Positions 33,253-41,883 of a stretch of 64,000 nt of DNA are shown piece after piece; position 1 is the first letter of the stretch, and every line of letters begins with the position of its first letter. This DNA comes from Phycisphaerae bacterium (GTDB lineage: Bacteria; Planctomycetota; Phycisphaerae; Sedimentisphaerales; Anaerobacaceae). Under the pieces are notes generated by a model. It was not told the origin of the DNA and did not search any database. It saw nothing but the letters and a program-made list of their open reading frames with translations. The DNA is taken from assembly GCA_017993835.1 (NCBI GenBank), contig JAGOLX010000002.1, positions 124,001 to 188,000 on the forward strand. Direction: 5' to 3'. Position numbers and translations under genes: made by a program.

Positions 33253-34777
33253 GTTTTTCCTCCACGGCCGCCAGGTGCATCACTTCCTCCGGCGTCGTGT
33301 CCTTCGTCTTGAGATTGCCGACGAGCTTCCCTCGGCGCATGACGAGGATGCGGTCGGCGACGCCGAACAGCTCGGGCAGCTCCGAGGAGATGAACAGGAT
33401 CGCCTTGCCTTCCTCGGCGAGCCGGTTCAGCAGCAGGTAGATCTCCGCCTTGGCGCCCACATCGATGCCCCGCGTGGGCTCGTCGAAGATCATGCATTTC
33501 GAGTTGGCCAGGAGCCAGCGGGCGATGAGCAGCTTCTGCTGGTTGCCGCCGGAAAGGGAACTGGCCGGCGCGCGGGGCGACGACCACTTGATCGCGATGC
33601 GCGAGCCCACGTCGTCGGCGATTCGATTCTCCTGTCCCGGCTTGATGAACGGCCGGAAACCGATCTGCCCGAAGTTCGGCAGTGTGATATTCCAACTGCA
33701 CGCGAGTTCCAGGCACAGGCCTGTGCGTTTGCGGTCCTCGGTGAGCAGGGCGATCCCATGGGCGATGGCGTCGGCAGGCGAAGCGATCGCCAGTTCCCGG
33801 CCCTCCAGGACCACCCTTCCGGCGGTCTTCTCATCCACGCCGAAGATGGCCCGGGCGACCTCCGTCCGTCCGGCTCCGACCAGGCCCGCCATCCCGACGA
33901 TCTCGCCGCGACGGACCTCGAAGCTCACCTCGTCGATCCCGGCCTGGGAGGACAGGCCTTCCACCTGCAGGAGGACCTCGCCGACACGGGCCGAGCGGCT
34001 CGGGAAGAAATCCGTCAGCTCGCGTCCCACCATGTGGTGTACGATCTTGGGGATGTCCATCGCGGCGACGGGCTCGGAGTGCACGAGTCGCCCGTCGCGG
34101 AGGACGCTGACCTCATCCGCCAGGTCGATGATCTCTTCGAGTCGGTGCGAGATATAGATGATGGACAACCCCTGGCTGCGAAGACGCCGGACGGCTTCGA
34201 ACAGTCTCTTGGCCTCGCTCTCGGAGAGCGAGGACGTCGGCTCGTCCATCACCAGGATCGATGCGTTGTGGCGCAGCGCCTTGAGGATCTCGACGACCTG
34301 GCAGTCGCCTGTGGCGAGGCTCTCGACTCTGGCGCTCGGCTCGATCTCGAAGTCGTACCGCCGGGCGAGTTGGGCCGCCTGGGCGGCCATTCGCCCATGG
34401 CTCACCACGAACGGTAGGCGGCCCCTGGGCTCGGCGCCGAGATAGATGTTCTCAGCGACCGTGAGGTGCTCAGCGAGGTCGAGCTCCTGGTAGATCATCG
34501 AGACGCCGGCCTCGATGGCCTGGGCGGGATTGGCGAGGACCTGTCTTTGGCCGCGGATCTCGATCTCGCCCGTGTCCGGCTGGTACACGCCGGACAGGAT
34601 CTTCATCAGTGTGGACTTGCCCGCGCCGTTCTCGCCGACCAGAGCGTGCACCGTGCCCGCGCGGACGGTCAGGCTCACGTCGCTCAGCGCCTGGACCGGA
34701 CCGAAACGCTTCGAGATGCCCGTCATTCGAAGGGCGACCGGGGCGGTATCGGGATTCTGCGTCTGAGCGGGGATCAT
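33242..34777 (-). CDS. rbsA: Sugar ABC transporter ATP-binding protein (RbsA type)
   Basis: 511 residues, two fused ABC domains as usual for carbohydrate uptake type 2. The first domain has Walker A GENGAGKST, the signature-type segment, and LVMDEPTSSLSE. The second has a degenerate Walker A (GLVGAGRTEVARAIFG), SGGNQQKLLIARWL and FDEPTRGIDVGAK. It hydrolyses ATP to drive import through the RbsC-type permease. Its start codon overlaps the binding-protein stop codon (ATGA at 34774-34777), showing translational coupling. The last residues lie in a repeat-derived stretch. Confidence 0.92.
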   Translation of the reverse strand: MIPAQTQNPDTAPVALRMTGISKRFGPVQALSDVSLTVRAGTVHALVGENGAGKSTLMKILSGVYQPDTGEIEIRGQRQVLANPAQAIEAGVSMIYQELDLAEHLTVAENIYLGAEPRGRLPFVVSHGRMAAQAAQLARRYDFEIEPSARVESLATGDCQVVEILKALRHNASILVMDEPTSSLSESEAKRLFEAVRRLRSQGLSIIYISHRLEEIIDLADEVSVLRDGRLVHSEPVAAMDIPKIVHHMVGRELTDFFPSRSARVGEVLLQVEGLSSQAGIDEVSFEVRRGEIVGMAGLVGAGRTEVARAIFGVDEKTAGRVVLEGRELAIASPADAIAHGIALLTEDRKRTGLCLELACSWNITLPNFGQIGFRPFIKPGQENRIADDVGSRIAIKWSSPRAPASSLSGGNQQKLLIARWLLANSKCMIFDEPTRGIDVGAKAEIYLLLNRLAEEGKAILFISSELPELFGVADRILVMRRGKLVGNLKTKDTTPEEVMHLAAVEEKREG

Positions 34778-35760
34778 ATCTGCGAAGCGAGCAACTCCAT
34801 GACCTTCGGATCGCTGAGCCGGTCCTGGGTGAGCAGTTCGACGCCGGTATCGACGTCCTTGGGCACCTCCTTGCCCTCGAGCCGGCGGCAGATTGCCTTG
34901 ACGCCTTCATAGCCCATCTTGTGCGGGTTCTGAATGATCAGGCTGTCCAGGTCGCCCTTCTTGAGCCCATCGACCAGCATGGGCCAGGCATCGAAGCCGA
35001 CCATCTTGATCTTCTTGGAACCCTGGCTCTGCTGGAAACTCAGCAGGGCGGTCAGGGCGCCGCCTGCGGTCGTCGCGTTGCAGGCGAAAACGCCGTCCAC
35101 GCCGGGATTCTTCGTCAGCATGTCCTGAGACACGTCGCGGGCCTTTTCCATCGTGGGCGGGTTGGGGTACTGGGAATCGACGATCTCGATCTCGGGGAAC
35201 TCCTTGGTCAGCGTGTCGCGGAATCCCTGGAAGCGGGCATCCGTCGAGGCGGAGTTGGGGGTCCAGGCAACGACGATGATCTTGCCCTTGCCGGCGAGGA
35301 TTTCGCCGATGCGTTTGGCGGCCAGAACGCCTCCCTTGTAGTTGTCGGTCGCCATGAAGGACAGGTATTTGTCGGTCTCGACGCCGGAATCGACGATGAC
35401 GCACGGGACGTTGCGGGCAGCGATCATTTCGACGACCGGGACCAGGGCCTTGCGGCTGCCGGGGGCCAGGATGATGCCATCGACCTTCTGCGCGAGCATG
35501 TCCTCGGCGATTTGCCTCTGCCGCTCGAAGTCGGTCTCCACCTCCGGCCCATTCCACAGGATGGTGACCTTCTCTTCCTTGGCGGCCTGCTCGGCCCCGT
35601 TCTTCACGCCTTTCCAGTACTGGGAGGCCGTTTCCTTCGGGATCACGCCGATTCGAATGCCTCCGATGGTCTTGGCACCCCCTTTGCGATACAGGCCAAT
35701 CCCCACGAAGACCGCAAGGACAACGACGAACAGGATGATCCAAACCGCGTTCTTCTTCAT
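34774..35760 (-). CDS. rbsB: Sugar ABC transporter substrate-binding protein (RbsB/LacI-like)
   Basis: 328 residues, periplasmic-binding-protein-like fold type I. An N-terminal uncleaved or cleaved signal anchor (AVWIILFVVVLAVFVGIGL) has no lipobox cysteine. The mature part starts IRIGVIPKETASQYWKGV and carries QVDGIILAPG-type and VFACNATTAGGAL segments typical of ribose/galactose binders. It captures the sugar outside the membrane and delivers it to the permease. The ATG at 35760 has GGAG 8 nt upstream. It is the first gene of the three-gene leftward operon; the sigma factor gene diverges from it 189 bp away. Confidence 0.9.
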   Translation of the reverse strand: MKKNAVWIILFVVVLAVFVGIGLYRKGGAKTIGGIRIGVIPKETASQYWKGVKNGAEQAAKEEKVTILWNGPEVETDFERQRQIAEDMLAQKVDGIILAPGSRKALVPVVEMIAARNVPCVIVDSGVETDKYLSFMATDNYKGGVLAAKRIGEILAGKGKIIVVAWTPNSASTDARFQGFRDTLTKEFPEIEIVDSQYPNPPTMEKARDVSQDMLTKNPGVDGVFACNATTAGGALTALLSFQQSQGSKKIKMVGFDAWPMLVDGLKKGDLDSLIIQNPHKMGYEGVKAICRRLEGKEVPKDVDTGVELLTQDRLSDPKVMELLASQI

Positions 35761-35949
35761 GTTCTTCTCTCCTATTACTTCAACCCGCACGATCCCGGCC
35801 TGTCGCCATACCACCGCTCCAGCGACGGAACCCTGAGGATAACGGTTTCCAAGTCGTCCTGCAACTGTTACCCTCTCCGTGGCCGGTACAATTGTGCCCG
35901 CCCCCAACAAAGGTTTCTCTTTCTGCATCCGGCCTTTATAATGGACTTC

Positions 35950-36564
35950 ATGATGGCACATCCCTATGAGAACCTGACGGATGCAGAACTCCTGCAGCAT
36001 TACGCCAAGGGCGACGACGCCGCGTTCCGGGAGATCGTCCACCGGTACAAGAACAGCCTGTATGCGTTCCTCAAGCAGTTCCTCAACCAGTCGGACCTTG
36101 TCGATGACGTCTTCCAGGAGACGTTCCTGCAACTATTCGCCAGCTACAAGAGCTTCGACCCGAGCCGGCCGCTTCGCCCCTGGCTGTTCACCATCGCGGC
36201 CAACAAGGCGAAGGACGCCCTGCGCAAGGCGCAGCGGACCGCCGCGGTGCCGATCGGCAGTCTCACCGAATCCGAGGAAATGAGCTTCGACGAGATGCTC
36301 AGTGCTCTAAGTTCCGACACGGCCGTGCCTTACGATGACGTCGAACGAGGCGAGACCGTGTCGCTCGTCAACGAGGTGATGGCCAACATGCCCGATAACC
36401 TCCGCGAGATCCTCGCGATGGCGTACTTCCAGCAGTTTTCCTACAAACAAATGGCCGAGGTCCTCAGTATACCGATTGGGACTGTGAAGAGCAGGTTACA
36501 CGCTGCTGTGGCTCGTTTCGCCAAGGATTGGAAAGCGGCAGTTGGGAGTAAAGAGGTCAAATGA
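35950..36564 (+). CDS. ECF-type RNA polymerase sigma factor
   Basis: About 204 residues. Region 2 is YKNSLYAFLKQFLNQSDLVDD and VFQETFLQLFASYKSF, with the PLRPWLFTIAANKAKDALRK helix. Region 4 is MPDNLREILAMAYFQQFSYKQMA then IPIGTVKSRLHAAVARF. It directs RNA polymerase to a small regulon, probably envelope-related. Its stop overlaps the ATG of the next gene by 4 nt (36561-36564). A TATAAT at 35937-35942 overlaps the first possible ATG (35941) and ends exactly 7 nt before the ATG at 35950, so I prefer 35950; 35941 and 35953 remain possible. Confidence 0.9.
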   Translation: MMAHPYENLTDAELLQHYAKGDDAAFREIVHRYKNSLYAFLKQFLNQSDLVDDVFQETFLQLFASYKSFDPSRPLRPWLFTIAANKAKDALRKAQRTAAVPIGSLTESEEMSFDEMLSALSSDTAVPYDDVERGETVSLVNEVMANMPDNLREILAMAYFQQFSYKQMAEVLSIPIGTVKSRLHAAVARFAKDWKAAVGSKEVK

Positions 36565-37607
36565 CGCCGTTAAGTGATCGTCAGAGGCAATTGCTTTTTG
36601 ATTATTCAGTGGGTCTGACCTGCGAGCAGGAAACAAGAGAGGCCGAGATCCTGATTGCGTCCAGTGAGGAGGCGGCCCAACTGTATGAGTCCTTCCACCA
36701 TGCCCTGGCTCCCCTGGAGAGTGTCGAGTTGGAGCCGTGTCCCGACGAGCTGATGGAGCGGCTCTTCGCTCGCATGCATGAGGCGGCCGCGCCGGGAGAG
36801 GGCAAAGAGCGAATGGGCGAGTTGCTCACCGCCAGGCAATCCGCCCGGCGTCCGATCCGAATCCCCCTGTGGCGCAACTGGAGCGAGGTGGTTGCCGCTG
36901 CGGCTGCAGTCGTTCTGTTCGTGGGCATCCTGTTCCCCGCGGTCGGCCAGATGCGGAGCCGCTACCAGCAGGGCAAATGTGGGTCCAATCTCCGCGACGT
37001 GTATGCCGGGTTGCGCAGTTATGCGTCCGATCACGACGGGTTCCTGCCGGCCGTAGCCACGGCGCCCGGCGCGTCCTGGTGGAAAGTGGGCGATCAGGGG
37101 AAGGAGAACAACTCGAACACGCGACAGCTCTGGGTGCTCAGCAGGGACGGGTACGTGGATCCCTGCCGATTCCTCTGTCCCGGCAGGCATGAGGAACGCG
37201 GGCTTTCGTTCGACGGCTTCAACATCCCGGACTTCAGCGATTTCCCGAGCAGCGCCTACATCCAGTACAGCGTCCGCATTCGCTGCCGGACCTCCAACGG
37301 ACGAGACCTCGCGTGCGAGGGAGTCCTCATGGCCGATCGCAACCCGCTGAGCGAGAAGCTGCCGTCGGATCATTCGGCGAGACTCCAGCTCCAGTTGCGC
37401 GAGGAGGAGACGACATCCAACAGCGCCAATCACAAGGGCCGCGGCCAGAACGCCCTGCGCAACGACGGATCGGTCGAGTTCATGAAGCAGCGGCGGGTCC
37501 GCAATCTCGATGACGACATGTACCTTCTTCGGGACATGTCGCCCGGCACCGAGATCCGCGGCGACGAACTGCCCGCCAGCGACGGGGACATCTTCCTGGC
37601 GCCGTAG
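36561..37607 (+). CDS. Membrane anti-sigma-like protein with prepilin-like extracellular part
   Basis: 348 residues. The cytosolic N-terminus (1-110) resembles planctomycete anti-sigma proteins; the membrane segment is about 115-136 (VVAAAAAVVLFVGILFPAVG). After it comes QMRSRYQQGKCGSNLRDVYAGL-like sequence and a C-terminal NHKGRGQNALRNDGSVEF. These two segments match the DUF1559/pseudopilin-type proteins abundant in Planctomycetota (SNLRQI...YADDH and a His...Asp-Gly-Ser-Val tail). The ATGA overlap with the sigma gene argues it controls that sigma factor. No zinc-binding anti-sigma motif is seen, so sigma inhibition is inferred from position and topology. Confidence 0.7.
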   Translation: MTPLSDRQRQLLFDYSVGLTCEQETREAEILIASSEEAAQLYESFHHALAPLESVELEPCPDELMERLFARMHEAAAPGEGKERMGELLTARQSARRPIRIPLWRNWSEVVAAAAAVVLFVGILFPAVGQMRSRYQQGKCGSNLRDVYAGLRSYASDHDGFLPAVATAPGASWWKVGDQGKENNSNTRQLWVLSRDGYVDPCRFLCPGRHEERGLSFDGFNIPDFSDFPSSAYIQYSVRIRCRTSNGRDLACEGVLMADRNPLSEKLPSDHSARLQLQLREEETTSNSANHKGRGQNALRNDGSVEFMKQRRVRNLDDDMYLLRDMSPGTEIRGDELPASDGDIFLAP

Positions 37608-38009
37608 GCGCTGAGTCTCCCGGAAAGTACATCCGCGATCGCATGGGAAGCCCGCGAGGTCCGTTCTCTGGAATCAACTCCCACCACAGGTTTGGATAGT
37701 CCTTGTCTGCGTCGATCCACCTGATATCCTCGGCGTCATCCACCGGCTCGCCTGATGAGTTTCGACAGACAAGCTCGGTAGCGTGTACCAGCGCGTCGGC
37801 GGACTTCGTCCGCCTGGTTCGGAGTTCCTTCAGCCGACAGGAATAATGTAGCCCAGCCGCCCCCGGCTGGGGTCACCCCCGAGGGCGGGGGTGCCACACC
37901 GAGCCTCACAGTTGACGCCTGGACGATGCGATTCCATACGTAGGAGTGCGTATTTTCAGACCAGGCATCGAGAATCACCGCTTTCCGGTTTGTGTCCCCC
38001 GTTCGCACT
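37608..38009. other. Intergenic region with a family A repeat
   Basis: About 400 bp between convergent genes. The clear element is the palindromic repeat at 37848-37897. I saw no credible gene in the rest. Confidence 0.5.
37848..37897. repeat. Palindromic repeat family A, extragenic copy
   Basis: Same double-hairpin as at 25515-25569, with a 2-nt linker between the hairpins instead of 7 nt. Stems are CCAGCCG/CGGCTGG and ACCCCCG/CGGGGGT. It may also act as a transcription barrier between the convergent genes on either side. Confidence 0.85.
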
Positions 38010-38939
38010 TCAAACGCGACACTTCAGACACTGTCTCGCATTGTCTTTCAGCTTGTCCAATCCGAGCTGCCTGATGGGGGAGTCGTGGAATCGCGACTGG
38101 AACGTCTCCGGGGTCATCTCGATCACCTCCTGAAGATCTAGTCTGGCGCGCTCGGGATACCGCTTGAATTCCCGATTTGCGGATGTCGGCGCCCGCTGAT
38201 GATGGGGGCACGCCAGGAGGCATTCGTCGCATCCGAAGAGCCAATCGCCGCTTGCCGGCGGGGGTCCGTACTGGGTGAGGCAACTGATGCAGCGGCGGGT
38301 GTCGAGAAAGCCGTCCCGCTGCAGCGCGCCCGTCGGGCAGGCGCTAAGGCACAGGTCGCAGTCGCCGCAGTCGCCCCGACCGGGTTCGTCGGGCTTCAGT
38401 TCCGCGGTCGTGACCAGTTCGCCCAGCAGGACTTGCGGGCCGAGTTGAGGGTGGATGAGCAGGTGGTTCTTGCCGATGAACCCCAGGCCCGCTCGGACCG
38501 CCAGGGCCTTCTCCGCCAGCGGCGCGGAATCCACACAGATCTTGAATCGGCAGGTTTCATCCATTCGACTCTGCAAGAAGTCGGCAAGCTTCCGCAGGAG
38601 CGGCTTCATGAAGTCGTGGTAGTCCTCGTATTGGGCATACTGGGCCACCTTGCCCGTGGGAACGGTGGGCGGAGCCCACCCTACCGCTGTCGCCGACACG
38701 GGGGGGCCGTAGCTCAACGCTGCGACGATGACCGAGCGGGCGCCGTCGAGCAACTGTGCCGGATCGAAGCGTTTCCCTGCGTTGCGATGCATGTACTCCA
38801 TCGGGCCGGCGTACCCGGACCACAGCCACGTCTCGAAATGCTCCACATGCCCGCGACCGAGCGGCGAGGCGTCCGTGATGCCCGCCGCGTCGAAGCCAAG
38901 CTCCAGCGCCTTTTCCCTAATCTCCTGTTCCAGGCCCAT
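38010..38939 (-). CDS. queG: Epoxyqueuosine reductase
   Basis: 309 residues. A vitamin-B12-binding N-terminal part (GFDAAGITDASPLG), DSAPLAEKALAVRAGLGFIGKN, and two [4Fe-4S] clusters: CGDCDLCLSACPTGAL and CISCLTQYG followed by CDECLLACPHH. It reduces epoxyqueuosine to queuosine at tRNA position 34. Residues ~80-97 (PPVSATAVGWAPPTVPT) are encoded by a palindromic repeat (38663-38688) that also occurs between genes at 50252-50277. They lie in a loop before GKVAQYAQYEDYH. A TATAAT on this strand ends exactly 7 nt before the ATG and no Shine-Dalgarno is visible, so the mRNA could be leaderless. Confidence 0.9.
   Translation of the reverse strand: MGLEQEIREKALELGFDAAGITDASPLGRGHVEHFETWLWSGYAGPMEYMHRNAGKRFDPAQLLDGARSVIVAALSYGPPVSATAVGWAPPTVPTGKVAQYAQYEDYHDFMKPLLRKLADFLQSRMDETCRFKICVDSAPLAEKALAVRAGLGFIGKNHLLIHPQLGPQVLLGELVTTAELKPDEPGRGDCGDCDLCLSACPTGALQRDGFLDTRRCISCLTQYGPPPASGDWLFGCDECLLACPHHQRAPTSANREFKRYPERARLDLQEVIEMTPETFQSRFHDSPIRQLGLDKLKDNARQCLKCRV
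38663..38688. repeat. Palindromic repeat family B, copy inside queG
   Basis: GGTGGGC and GCCCACC pair around a 3-nt loop, with CTACCGCT on one side. The related extragenic copy at 50252-50277 has compensating changes in both arms. Confidence 0.8.
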
Positions 38940-39060
38940 GAAAAGGATTATACTACCCCGAGCGCGAAGCAGGGTAGGTCTTGTGGGTCCTATCCATCCG
39001 ATGGGTGTCAGGGTCCGCTTTGCGATGGAACGCTCTCGCTGCATTCGGAGGTTCGTTGCG

Positions 39061-41763
39061 ATGCATATCGACAGGATCAAGATGGCCGGCGGGTTCCTGG
39101 TGCTTGCGCTGGCGGCAGGCTCCTGCGCGGTCGCCCGGGGCAAAGAGGTCGTCCGCTGGGACTTCGCACAGGGCCAACAGGGCTGGCAGGCCAATCCGCA
39201 CGTGAAGGACCTTGTCGTGTCGGCGGAGGGCCTGGCTTTTTCATCGACCGGCATCGATCCGTGGATCGAGAGCCCGCCGATGGACCTGTCCACCAGCGGC
39301 ATGACGCGGGTCCGCGTGCGGATGAAGTCGGATGCCGACCCCCACGCCGAGCTGTTCTACGGCCCGACGTTCCAGGCTGATCGATCCGTCCGATTCACCG
39401 TTGTCAACGACGGCCAATGGCACGAGTATCCCGTGTGGATTCCACAACCGCTCGGTTTGGGCACGCGGCTGCGCCTGGACCCGACCGGCTCCGAAGGGCG
39501 GATCGTCGTCGCTTCCATCCAGGTCGAGACGCTTGTCTCGCTGGAGCCGCCGCAGTTCAAACGTCCCAGGAAGCCCAGCAAAGGGTTGGCGAGGGCGGCG
39601 ACAGTCAGTTCCGGCGAGTTGCGACTGGAGCACTACCGAAGAGACCTCGGCGATTTCGTGCTCAAGGTGGATGGCAAGGAAATGGCTGGCGGGTATCGTA
39701 CGGAACAGATCGGACTGATGATCGACGAGGGAGCTTGCTGGCTGCCGCTGGAGAAGGCCGACGTCTCACACGCCTCCGGGTCGAAGAACGAAATCACCAT
39801 CACTGCGCTGTTGAAGGACGACCGGGCCGGACAATGGAAGGTGGTTCGCAGTTTCAAAGCGGGCCCGCAGCCGGGATCGATTTGCGTCGAAACGACATTC
39901 GCGGTGGATCGGGATTGCGAGGTCATCCACCTCCCCTGGCTGACTCTCTTTCCCGGCTTGGGCGCCTTTGGCGAGCGCAAGACCCAGGGGCTCTTGGCCG
40001 GCCTGGAGTACCTCGACAACGAGCCCAGCAGCAGCGAAGCGGACATCACGACGCCCGAGCACATCCGCCGGGTGCCCGATCCGGTCAAGATCACGTTCCC
40101 GCTGATGGCGGTCAACTACGGCGGTCGCTACGTCGGCCTGATCTGGGAGCCGTCGGACTTGACCGCGGTGGTCTTCGACTCGCCCGACCGGATCTACAAC
40201 AGCGGCGCCCACGTTATGGCCCTTTCCGCGCCGGTCGTCGGCGACGGGCGATTCGAGAATGCCCTGGTTGCGCACAGTCCCTTCGTGATCAAGGCCGGCC
40301 AGCCTCTGACCGCGCGGGCCACGATCATCGGCGGCTTGGGCGACACGGTTGTGCCTGCGGTCCGTCAGTACGTGGAGATTCGAGGTCTGCCGGCCGTGCC
40401 TGAGTTCAAAGGCGGTTTCGATGCGGCCGTGAGGCTGCTGTCCCATGGTTGGCTCGATTCCGCCATCAATGAAGGGGGTTTCTTCCGGCACGCCGTCTGG
40501 GGCGAGAGCTTCAAGGCCGGCCCGGCAGCCGACGCGGTCGTGTACATGGACTGGTTGGCGAATCACGCCCGCGAGCCGAACATGGTCGAGCGTCTAACTA
40601 GTTCCAGGGATCTGGCCATGAAGAAGCTGCCGCAGGACCAGCCGCACATGAGCGCCGTATCGCATACGCGTACCCCGAACCCGCCGCTCGTCCTGGGCGG
40701 TGTCTTCCCCTACGTCGAGCGCCGAGGGGCCGATGCCGAGAGCCTCCTGGCCCATTTCGACGAGCAGGGCGTCAAGCTCTACCGTCCCGGTACGGTTGAT
40801 TACGGCAGCACCCATTTCGCCCAGCACGCCAACGGGCACGCCGCACCCGATATCGTGCACATTCTCGAAGCCGCGACCCTGTCTGCCGATCCGAAACTGA
40901 CCGAGCAGGGGCTCGCACTGCTCGATAAGCAGACGGCGCTCTACGCGAACACGACGCCAAGAGGGGCGCAGGTCTGGGAGGTCCCCCTGCATACGCCCGA
41001 TATTCTCGCAAGTGCCTACCTTGTCCGGGCCTATACGCTCGGATACTTGATTTCGGGCAAGCCCGAGTACCTGGAACAGGCGCGCTACTGGGCATGGACG
41101 GGTGTGCCTTTCGTATACCTCGCCAATCCGACCGAAGGCCAGGTCGGGCCCTACGCGACCATCGCAGTGCTCGGCGCGACGAACTGGAAGGCGCCGATCT
41201 GGTTCGGCCAGCCGGTCCAATGGTGCGGCCTGGTCTACGGCTCGGCCCTGCACCTGCTCAGCCAGTATGACCCCGAGGGGCCCTGGGCGACCCTTGCCAA
41301 CGGCATCACAGCCGCCGGCCTGCAGATGACCTGGCCGACCAGTGATGCAAAACGCCAGGGCCTGTTGCCCGATTACTTTCTCCTGCGACCGCAGCGCAGC
41401 GAGGGTCCTGCCATCAATCCCGGCACGGTTCAGACCCACCTGCCGGAGCTGTTCGACAAGGGATCGTTCTACGAGGTCCGCAGACTGTCGAAGACAGGCC
41501 GATTCCTCCACGCTCCCTGCGCTATCCACGACCTCCAGGAGGCAAACGGCTCGGTCACGTTCTCCGTGGACGGATGGGGCAGCAAGGTTTTCTACGTCCT
41601 GCTTGCAGGGGTGGAGAAAGCCCCGATGGTGACAGTCCGCCCGACCAGGCCCAACGCCCGCCCGCAGGACAGCGCGGGCCAGGGCGCCACCGAGTTCAAT
41701 GCCCAACGCCGGCTGCTGACAATCACTCTGCGTCAACCCTCGGAGATCCAGGTGCGGTTCTGA
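39061..41763 (+). CDS. Large secreted protein of unknown family
   Basis: 900 residues. The signal peptide (GGFLVLALAAGSCAVARG) suggests export, possibly as a lipoprotein. Residues ~30-170 form a carbohydrate-binding-like beta-sandwich (VVRWDFAQGQQGW..., DGQWHEYPVWIP). The middle (170-470) is beta-rich, and residues ~480-800 look helical with aromatic patches, as in an (alpha/alpha)6 toroid of polysaccharide lyases or GH-type enzymes. I cannot assign a CAZy family. The ATG at 39061 has GGAGG 9 nt upstream. The gene stands alone, divergent from queG, and is probably part of the extracellular polysaccharide machinery of this organism. Confidence 0.6.
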   Translation: MHIDRIKMAGGFLVLALAAGSCAVARGKEVVRWDFAQGQQGWQANPHVKDLVVSAEGLAFSSTGIDPWIESPPMDLSTSGMTRVRVRMKSDADPHAELFYGPTFQADRSVRFTVVNDGQWHEYPVWIPQPLGLGTRLRLDPTGSEGRIVVASIQVETLVSLEPPQFKRPRKPSKGLARAATVSSGELRLEHYRRDLGDFVLKVDGKEMAGGYRTEQIGLMIDEGACWLPLEKADVSHASGSKNEITITALLKDDRAGQWKVVRSFKAGPQPGSICVETTFAVDRDCEVIHLPWLTLFPGLGAFGERKTQGLLAGLEYLDNEPSSSEADITTPEHIRRVPDPVKITFPLMAVNYGGRYVGLIWEPSDLTAVVFDSPDRIYNSGAHVMALSAPVVGDGRFENALVAHSPFVIKAGQPLTARATIIGGLGDTVVPAVRQYVEIRGLPAVPEFKGGFDAAVRLLSHGWLDSAINEGGFFRHAVWGESFKAGPAADAVVYMDWLANHAREPNMVERLTSSRDLAMKKLPQDQPHMSAVSHTRTPNPPLVLGGVFPYVERRGADAESLLAHFDEQGVKLYRPGTVDYGSTHFAQHANGHAAPDIVHILEAATLSADPKLTEQGLALLDKQTALYANTTPRGAQVWEVPLHTPDILASAYLVRAYTLGYLISGKPEYLEQARYWAWTGVPFVYLANPTEGQVGPYATIAVLGATNWKAPIWFGQPVQWCGLVYGSALHLLSQYDPEGPWATLANGITAAGLQMTWPTSDAKRQGLLPDYFLLRPQRSEGPAINPGTVQTHLPELFDKGSFYEVRRLSKTGRFLHAPCAIHDLQEANGSVTFSVDGWGSKVFYVLLAGVEKAPMVTVRPTRPNARPQDSAGQGATEFNAQRRLLTITLRQPSEIQVRF

Positions 41764-41883
41764 TCGAGCCGCCGGATTGGCGTTGACGGGCGCGGGTCAG
41801 CCGGTACGATATCCGGCCGATGGGCGGATAGGGTGGGCTGTGCCCCCTGGTCCCACCGACGAATCATAGTGGTCTGGAGGAAT

